The translations under genes were made by a program, and so were the position numbers. From NCBI GenBank assembly GCA_026545225.1, contig CM048854.1, forward strand, positions 28,835,230 to 28,899,229: a stretch of DNA of 64,000 bases, in the 5' to 3' direction. The stretch is from Cornus controversa. Lineage: Eukaryota; Streptophyta; Magnoliopsida; Cornales; Cornaceae. Positions 60,801 through 64,000 of the stretch are shown here, piece after piece; the first letter of the stretch is position 1; every line of letters begins with the position of its first letter. The notes under the pieces are model-generated. The model was not told the DNA's origin, made no database searches, and worked only from the letters and a program-made list of their open reading frames with translations.

Positions 60801-61282
60801 ATTTCTCTAAACAGTGCATTTATGAGAAACATGTAAACATATTGGCTCCAAGTGGTGGAAAAAATCTTTATAGACTATTGGAATTTGTTGCAGCCTGTGA
60901 TGAATAAAAATTGTAAATATCTATCCTTTGTATTACGTTTTTCCCATTGTTTTTTCTTAGTGCTCTTTATCAAACCTTTCTGCTGTTTGATTTAAATAAG
61001 TGAGGGTGAAGAACTAACTATACTAGCACACTTACAAATTAGAGGAAAGCCTTTGATAGCATGTATATTCACTGTTTATGTTTTAAGCCATTTAGGTGAT
61101 TAAGCTTTGCTGTTTGATAACAGGTTGTGGTGTCTGTTGGAAGTGGACCATTGGATCAGCTTTTTGGTGGTAGTAACTCACCATCCTTCGCTGTGGGAGC
61201 AATAACAGCCTTTGCCAGTGGACTTGTGGCCATCTTGGCTATTCCTCGATCTCGGTCTGATAAGTCCATTTCCCATCATTGA
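41888..61282 (+). CDS. SUT4: Sucrose transporter, type 4 clade (SUT4/SUC4), 5 exons
   Basis: Exons: 41888-42386, 49573-50312, 50822-50885, 50970-51013 and 61124-61282. All introns are GT-AG and phases join cleanly (499+740+64+44+159 nt = 501 codons plus stop). The product is a sucrose/H+ symporter of the major facilitator superfamily with about 12 membrane spans. Diagnostic words are [42 protein letters not shown] (loop 2-3 signature), [30 protein letters not shown] and VVVSVGSGP. Length matches the ~500 residues of this clade. Type-4 members usually sit at the tonoplast and release vacuolar sucrose; the N-terminal LRRLL cluster resembles dileucine sorting motifs, which is only suggestive. 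The usual Trp after VGSGP is Leu here (GPLDQLFGG). The 3-exon core is compact, but introns 1 and 4 (7.2 and 10.1 kb) are inflated by mobile elements. Confidence 0.95.
42910..43467 (-). repeat. 3' LTR of the intron-1 Tat-like element
   Basis: Aligns along its length with 48167-48745, missing about 20-25 bases around 'ggatttacatggttcggcac'. A minus-strand TATAAATA box lies near 43147-43156. Both LTRs contain 'ccatggatgagag', 'tagccatggctgaatacaag' and 'ctagttgattgtagttgcc'. Confidence 0.85.
43616..43834 (+). pseudogene. Relic of the antisense ORF in the intron-1 element
   Basis: One plus-strand frame reads through about 70 codons with two or three stops: [18 protein letters not shown], then [11 protein letters not shown], then [18 protein letters not shown]. 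Its place, between the 3' LTR/purine tract and the minisatellite, matches the C-terminal part of the antisense gene at 6378-8346, though I cannot align the two directly by eye. Confidence 0.4.
43940..44470. repeat. Minisatellite with alternating ~54- and ~41-bp subunits
   Basis: Recurring words are 'ggtcatgccttcgcc', 'aatttattcatatttggc', 'gttcggctggccatgcc' and 'gttcaacacttaaggcctt'. The higher-order repeat is about 95 bp with five or so copies, degenerating at the right edge near 44520. Same position in its host element as the unrelated-looking 55-bp array at 8620-9430. Confidence 0.8.
44471..45183. other. Internal region of the intron-1 element, no gene recognised
   Basis: No recognisable protein. 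Short ORFs only. Confidence 0.3.
45196..45531 (+). pseudogene. Exon-like fragment of an unidentified gene inside the retroelement
   Basis: An acceptor-like 'ttaactttcag' ends at 45195 and a donor-like 'catgcaggtaggg' lies at 45524-45536. Between them the composition is codon-like, with frames reading [15 protein letters not shown], then (shifted) [20 protein letters not shown], then (shifted) [16 protein letters not shown]. These look like real protein segments joined by frameshifts. I do not recognise the family. It could be a host gene fragment captured by the retroelement. Confidence 0.35.
45809..45862. repeat. (AT)n microsatellite, about 27 units
   Basis: Uninterrupted alternating AT, one of the longest of at least ten such tracts in the window. 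Others: 23199-23239, 28392-28425 and 62897-62931. Confidence 0.95.
45863..47400. other. Internal region of the intron-1 element, no gene recognised
   Basis: AT-rich; nothing with a protein domain. May contain further nested insertions whose ends I could not find. Confidence 0.3.
47480..47830 (-). pseudogene. Possible 5' coding relic (gag region) of the intron-1 element
   Basis: On the minus strand, downstream of the primer-binding site, a frame reads [19 protein letters not shown] and continues [14 protein letters not shown] to a stop. An overlapping open frame of 98 codons lies at 47807-47511. The position fits the leader or start of gag, but there is no zinc knuckle or other diagnostic motif. 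Confidence 0.3.
48167..48745 (-). repeat. 5' LTR of the intron-1 Tat-like element
   Basis: Partner of 42910-43467. Minus-strand TATAAATA near 48427-48436. The adjacent primer-binding-site-like sequence on its lower-coordinate side (48146-48163) fixes the orientation. Confidence 0.85.
49157..49213 (+). pseudogene. U6 spliceosomal RNA fragment
   Basis: The sequence runs 'gtcccttct', 'gataaaaatggaa', 'gatatagagaatattagcatgg' (in parts) and 'cctgcacagagat'. This follows plant U6 snRNA from its 5' stem through the conserved ACAGAGA region to the start of GCACAAGGATGA-like sequence. About ten bases of the 5' stem-loop are deleted, the ACAGAGA box is changed (ATAGAGA), and the 3' third is absent. 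No upstream sequence element or TATA box for Pol III is evident, so it is a non-functional fragment within SUT4 intron 1. Confidence 0.7.
51014..52876. other. SUT4 intron 4, left part
   Basis: No exon. An imperfect inverted-repeat element may span about 51138-51983: the left 'tttaaaatcacggacacgg' pairs loosely with the right 'gaccgctattttaaacc'. At 52680-52870 a low-complexity run repeats 'ggccagttttgttttcggc'-like words. Confidence 0.4.
52940..56455 (+). pseudogene. Copia gag-pol relic
   Basis: In order: gag zinc knuckle [14 protein letters not shown] (CX2CX4HX4C, about 52967-53008); protease IIDSGASDH (53237); integrase HCRFGH and SDVWGPI...FVTFVDDHS (53620-53870); RT start [14 protein letters not shown] (54823); RT active site VYDIIII (55125), where the second residue of YVDD is Tyr, so it is inactive; then [13 protein letters not shown] and [14 protein letters not shown] (55800). 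RNase H resumes after the MITE with [11 protein letters not shown] and ends LGLYDI before the purine tract. Many stops and frameshifts are present, and much of RT (after about 54900) is deleted. Confidence 0.85.
55864..56286. mobile_element. Tourist-like MITE inserted in Copia RNase H
   Basis: Starts GGCTCCGTTTAGAT and ends ATCCAAACAAGACC, imperfect inverted repeats. Removing it and one of the flanking trinucleotides (TAA at 55861-55863, CAA at 56287-56289) restores an uninterrupted Copia frame (..HERTK then YIEVDCHF..). The interior is GA-rich on the left and TC-rich on the right ('gagaaaagaaaag' / 'ctctcctttccttt'), so the whole element is a long imperfect palindrome. Confidence 0.85.
56600..57423. 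mobile_element. TIR-like repeat with 'gacacgg/ggatacg' ends
   Basis: The left end GAAGCAAGGACATGGGACATG and the reverse complement of the right end, GAAGTAAGGATACAGATACGG, are related for about 40 bases. The interior holds several 'ggatacttc.ggatacgtgtcc' motifs. Similar motifs occur at 58745-58880 and loosely at 51138-51200. No coding and no clear target duplication. Confidence 0.45.
57424..57793. other. SUT4 intron 4 sequence, no feature assigned
   Basis: Pyrimidine-rich on the plus strand from 57580. The ORF at 57520-57975 runs into the LINE below and has no domain. Confidence 0.3.
57810..58630 (-). mobile_element. 5'-truncated RTE-type LINE with 16-bp target duplication
   Basis: Flanked by perfect copies of CATTTGGACATATATA at 57794-57809 and 58631-58646. 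On the minus strand it starts within RT just before the catalytic motif. It reads [15 protein letters not shown], then [24 protein letters not shown] and [12 protein letters not shown], typical of plant RTE LINEs. It ends in a conserved tail, the complement of 'acttggggtcggctacatga', and a short (TTG)n-like run. Codon frames are broken at a few points. 821 bp, dead on arrival by 5' truncation. Confidence 0.9.
58647..61123. other. SUT4 intron 4, right part
   Basis: No exon or element with defined ends. (TA)n at 58640-58660 adjoins the LINE. A group of 'gtatccgaca'/'ggacacatgtccga' words at 58755-58880 resembles the TIR-like repeat at 56600. The remainder is unremarkable intron sequence with a normal acceptor at 61122-61123. 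Confidence 0.4.
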
Positions 61283-61407
61283 GGTACCAATTTATATTTT
61301 TATTTCTTTATTTATTTATTTTGCATATCCATTTATCAGCACGGAGAGTAAAATGTCAACAAGTATCAAGAATACTGTAAATAGCTTTTCTTACTTTTAT
61401 GGATTTC

Positions 61408-61413
61408 AATAAA
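61408..61413 (+). terminator. Probable SUT4 polyadenylation signal
   Basis: AATAAA 126 bp after the SUT4 stop codon, in a T-rich 3' region. The distance is usual for a plant 3' UTR, but other near-upstream signals cannot be excluded. Confidence 0.5.
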
Positions 61414-62895
61414 ATCATTTCCTGCCAAATTTCTGTTCGTAAAGATCTTTTTTTCTGTTTTTTTTTTTCCATAATTCAGACTATTGAAGGGCCTGGATAA
61501 AGTTTCCTCTTATATGTTATTGGCTAAGCAAATGAAGTTGTAATTCAGCTAAATTGCTTTCCATGTAGCAGATGACAATTTGAGTTTCTAGACCAAGTGC
61601 CCTCGTAATTCTTCTTTTTTTTTTCTTCTTATTTTTCAAGTCACAAACAGTTTCTTTGAAACTTTGTGATTTGTTAAATTCTGTAGAGAGATCTGTGAGG
61701 TTATGAGTAGTAGTTTTTATTTGCTTCAACTGTAATGCTGAGGTGGTATGATACAATTTCCTATATTTACCCTTAATTTTATAATAAGGGGAGTGGAGAA
61801 CAAATTTTGATTTCCTTGACTTGTTGGGATATTTTGTAAACAAAGTATGACTGTTCTTCAAAATGGAGGTCTCACCAAGATGCCCTGTTGGCAATGTATA
61901 GTAGTATCTAATGTAGTATAACAATAAGTAATAATAACAATAATACTTCAGGAATAATGATGATCATGAATATGTAACAGACACTTGCAGGTATGGTTTT
62001 GTCACGCCTAAACTAGAACTTTGGTTGTTGACCTAGTTCCTGTCTAAATTGGGAATCTGCAAAATCAAAATTTGGCATTTAGACAAAGCACCCCCAACCA
62101 ACGTGATTACATAGTTTATCATCTTCAATTTTTTTGGATTTTCTATACGACGATGGAGATGGACACAATTCTTAAATAAGCAATTGTAGGAAAATAATCA
62201 ACTCATAAAGCAACATTTTTTTATGCACAAAATGGCAACCCGATGATATACTGGCTGGGACAATGCTGTGTGGATGAAGTTCTCTGCATTTGGCAGAGAA
62301 TTTCTGGATGAGGAATAAGGCCATTTGGTAATGTTGCTTTATGGCTATTCAACATCTTGAAGCCTAAGCTGCGGATAACAGGATTACTCTCAAGACTTTT
62401 TCACTAACCAAGATAAGTTGCTAGTGATTGGTAATTATTCCTCATGAAAATATCACCTTTTTATACAATGTTGATTGCAAATTGGTGGTTCAATCATAAT
62501 GCCCTGGAATCTCATGCAATTTGTGCACGATAGTGTATGGATGTTTTTTTTTTCCCGATAAGTGTGTGGATCTTGCTGGACAACATTTTTATGAACTGTG
62601 TTTTTTTTTTGTTTTTTATAACTGAAACCTTGATTAAGACGTTCCTAATATGATCTGATTTTTGGGAATGGTTGGCAGAGTTTTATTGAGTTTTTCCTGT
62701 ATCAATATTCCTTTTACTTTACTTTGCATTCATCTGAACCTTCAGAATGAATTCCTTGTTTATTGAAACAATTTTCTGATGGATAGTGCAAGTGATTCAT
62801 ATCCAATCTTGATCCAAGAACTTTTCAATTTCATTACTGCAAACTATTGGTGCATACCATTTCCCAAATTATTATTGTAAACTCATTATGAGGTG

Positions 62896-62933
<38 letters not shown>

Positions 62934-63180
62934 TCACCCACTCTGTAACATTGAATCAGGACACAGGCAAGTGATGGAACATTTAATTGTACACAATTAA
63001 TATTCTCTCTCTCTCTATATGTTTATTTTGTTGCATATCAGATAGCCTCAAGACTGGCAAACTCGTCGAGATGGGACATTGATGGTACCTGATTTTGATG
63101 ATACATGGTTTTCAGGGAAATAATATCTTGTGCAGAGAAACAGAAGTTCAGACTGTATTAGTGAAAAATGTATACAGAAG
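61414..63180. other. Intergenic region downstream of SUT4, no gene recognised
   Basis: Short ORFs only. (TA)n at 62897-62931 and a (TC)n tract near 63005-63015. No domain-bearing sequence. Confidence 0.35.
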
Positions 63181-63196
63181 TTCAGTTCTCTTTATT

Positions 63197-63312
63197 GTTT
63201 GAGAAGAGTGATGGTAGGGACTGGGGTTAGCTTTGCAGACACAGGCCATGGCAGGGGCTGAAGGCTCCCCCCACTTTGAGACATTCCCAACTCTGTCATG
63301 AGAAAAAATGAT
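63197..63312 (-). other. Exon-like orphan fragment
   Basis: On the minus strand a good acceptor (T-rich run then CATGACAG) precedes GC-richer, codon-like sequence. One frame reads VGNVSKWGEPSAPAMACVC; another reads MSQSGGSLQPLPWPVSAKL to a stop at about 63197. AATAAA follows at about 63196-63191. It could be the last exon of a gene whose intron was hit by the neighbouring Copia element. I do not recognise the protein. Confidence 0.3.
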
Positions 63313-63329
63313 ACAAATTAAATGGATGC

Positions 63330-63618
63330 CGTAGAAAAATGAGATTGAATTATTTAATATTCTCATTGCTTTATGAACAGTATTTACATGACTATATATA
63401 GAGGAAGGAGAGAATTTTTTCTTTAAATCAAGTAACTAATTACACCACTAATTTAGCAAGCTAAAAATAGGAAACCACTAATCAGCAACTAATCAAGCAG
63501 GGAATTAGCAACTAATTCTTAAGAATCAGGAAGAGAATCAACAACTAATTCCTAAGAATCAGGCAGAGAATTAGCAACTAATACCTAGAAATTAGGCAGA
63601 GAATCACAGATTTTCACA
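63330..63618 (-). repeat. 3' LTR of the right-edge Copia element
   Basis: About 289 bp. U3 carries about four copies of a ~36-bp subrepeat with 'attagcaactaatt' and 'aagaatcaggcagagaat' words (63480-63605). A minus-strand TATA box CTATATATAG lies at about 63393-63402. The outer end should be TGTAG but reads CGTAG at 63330, so the boundary is off by a mutation or a few bases. Confidence 0.65.
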
Positions 63619-63632
63619 CTCCCCCTCAAGCT

Positions 63633-64000
63633 AGGTTGTAGATGTTGAGTAAACCTAGTTTGGAAATAAGATCTTCAAATGTCTTCCGTGGCAAGGCTTT
63701 AGTTAGGATGTCTGTTGTTTGCTATTTGTTGATTGATCGGGATATACAGAAGTGATATGGTGTTATTCTCTATCTTTTCTTTGATAAAGTGTCGATCTAT
63801 TTTCACATGTTTTGTTCTATCATGGTGCACTGGATTCTTAGCTATGTTGATTGCTGATTGATTATCACAAAACACCTTCATGGACCCCGAGATAGGAACT
63901 CCTAGCTCATAGAGCATTCTTTTCAACCAAATTCCCTCACAAATGTTATTTGCAAGAGCTCTGAATTCTGCTTTCACATTGCTGTGTGATATTACTGATT
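63633..64000 (-). pseudogene. Copia RNase H domain, partial
   Basis: The frame 63977-63699 reads EFRALANNICEGIWLKRML, then VFCDNQSAINIAKNPVHHD, then KHVKIDRHFIKEKIE, the C-terminal RNase H region of Copia polyproteins. It then reaches IPINQQIANN and a frame break before the usual ADxxTK motif. The catalytic Asp in FCDNQSA is kept. The upstream part is outside the window, so overall coding integrity is unknown. Confidence 0.8.

Larger units (their letters stand above)
63330..64000 (-). mobile_element. 3' end of a Ty1/Copia retrotransposon, continues past the window
   Basis: On the minus strand: RNase H (from 63977), then the purine-rich tract (complement of 'ctccccctcaagct', 63619-63632), then a 3' LTR starting TGTGAAAATC at 63618 and ending near 63330. 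The 5' part lies beyond position 64000. Confidence 0.8.

Noticed and set aside
1-64000. CRISPR arrays, bacterial operons or plasmid features
   Set aside because: The introns, microsatellites, plant retroelements and plant receptor kinase show a plant nuclear genome; the tandem arrays present lack the repeat-spacer pattern of CRISPR.

Overview
This is nuclear DNA from a flowering plant, most likely a eudicot. It is AT-rich, has long (TA)n microsatellites, and carries intron-bearing genes surrounded by plant-type transposable elements. I could not name the species. Only two intact protein-coding genes are visible: a leucine-rich-repeat receptor kinase on the minus strand (13198-16387, 2 exons, 985 codons) and a type-4 sucrose transporter (SUT4/SUC4) on the plus strand (41888-61282, 5 exons, 501 codons). 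Everything else I can support is mobile DNA, relics or simple repeats. || Layout. 1-5.6 kb: intergenic sequence with small tandem repeats, a foldback element and a perfect 220-bp tandem duplication. 5.6-12.5 kb: a 5'-truncated Ty3/Tat-type LTR retrotransposon on the minus strand. It has a 3' LTR, a plus-strand antisense gene with intron-like gaps, a ~55-bp minisatellite, and decayed integrase, RNase H and RT sequences. 13.2-16.4 kb: the receptor kinase. 16.4-41.4 kb: a gene desert of about 25 kb, rich in short TIR elements. Three are hAT-like with 8-bp target duplications, one is Tourist-like with TTA duplications, and two have long TIRs and sit inside (TA)n tracts. It also holds a Cassandra/TRIM-like LTR-PBS array and a triplicated 120-bp repeat. 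|| 41.9-61.3 kb: SUT4. Its coding exons total 1.5 kb but span 19.4 kb, because introns 1 and 4 are filled with mobile DNA. Intron 1 (7.2 kb) holds a complete-ended 5.8-kb Tat-like element in antisense and a U6 snRNA fragment. Intron 4 (10.1 kb) holds a decayed Copia element that is itself split by a Tourist-like MITE, then a TIR repeat, then a 5'-truncated RTE-type LINE with a perfect 16-bp target duplication. 61.3-64 kb: the SUT4 3' region, a possible orphan exon, and the 3' end of another Copia element (minus strand) running off the window. || The two host genes are unrelated in function: apoplastic peptide perception and sucrose/H+ transport. The most unusual features are the spliced-looking antisense gene inside the Tat element, the parallel layout of the two Tat elements with different minisatellites, and the nested load in SUT4 introns. 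I saw no convincing wholly new system. Splice sites and boundaries were read by eye and not checked with transcripts or database searches.
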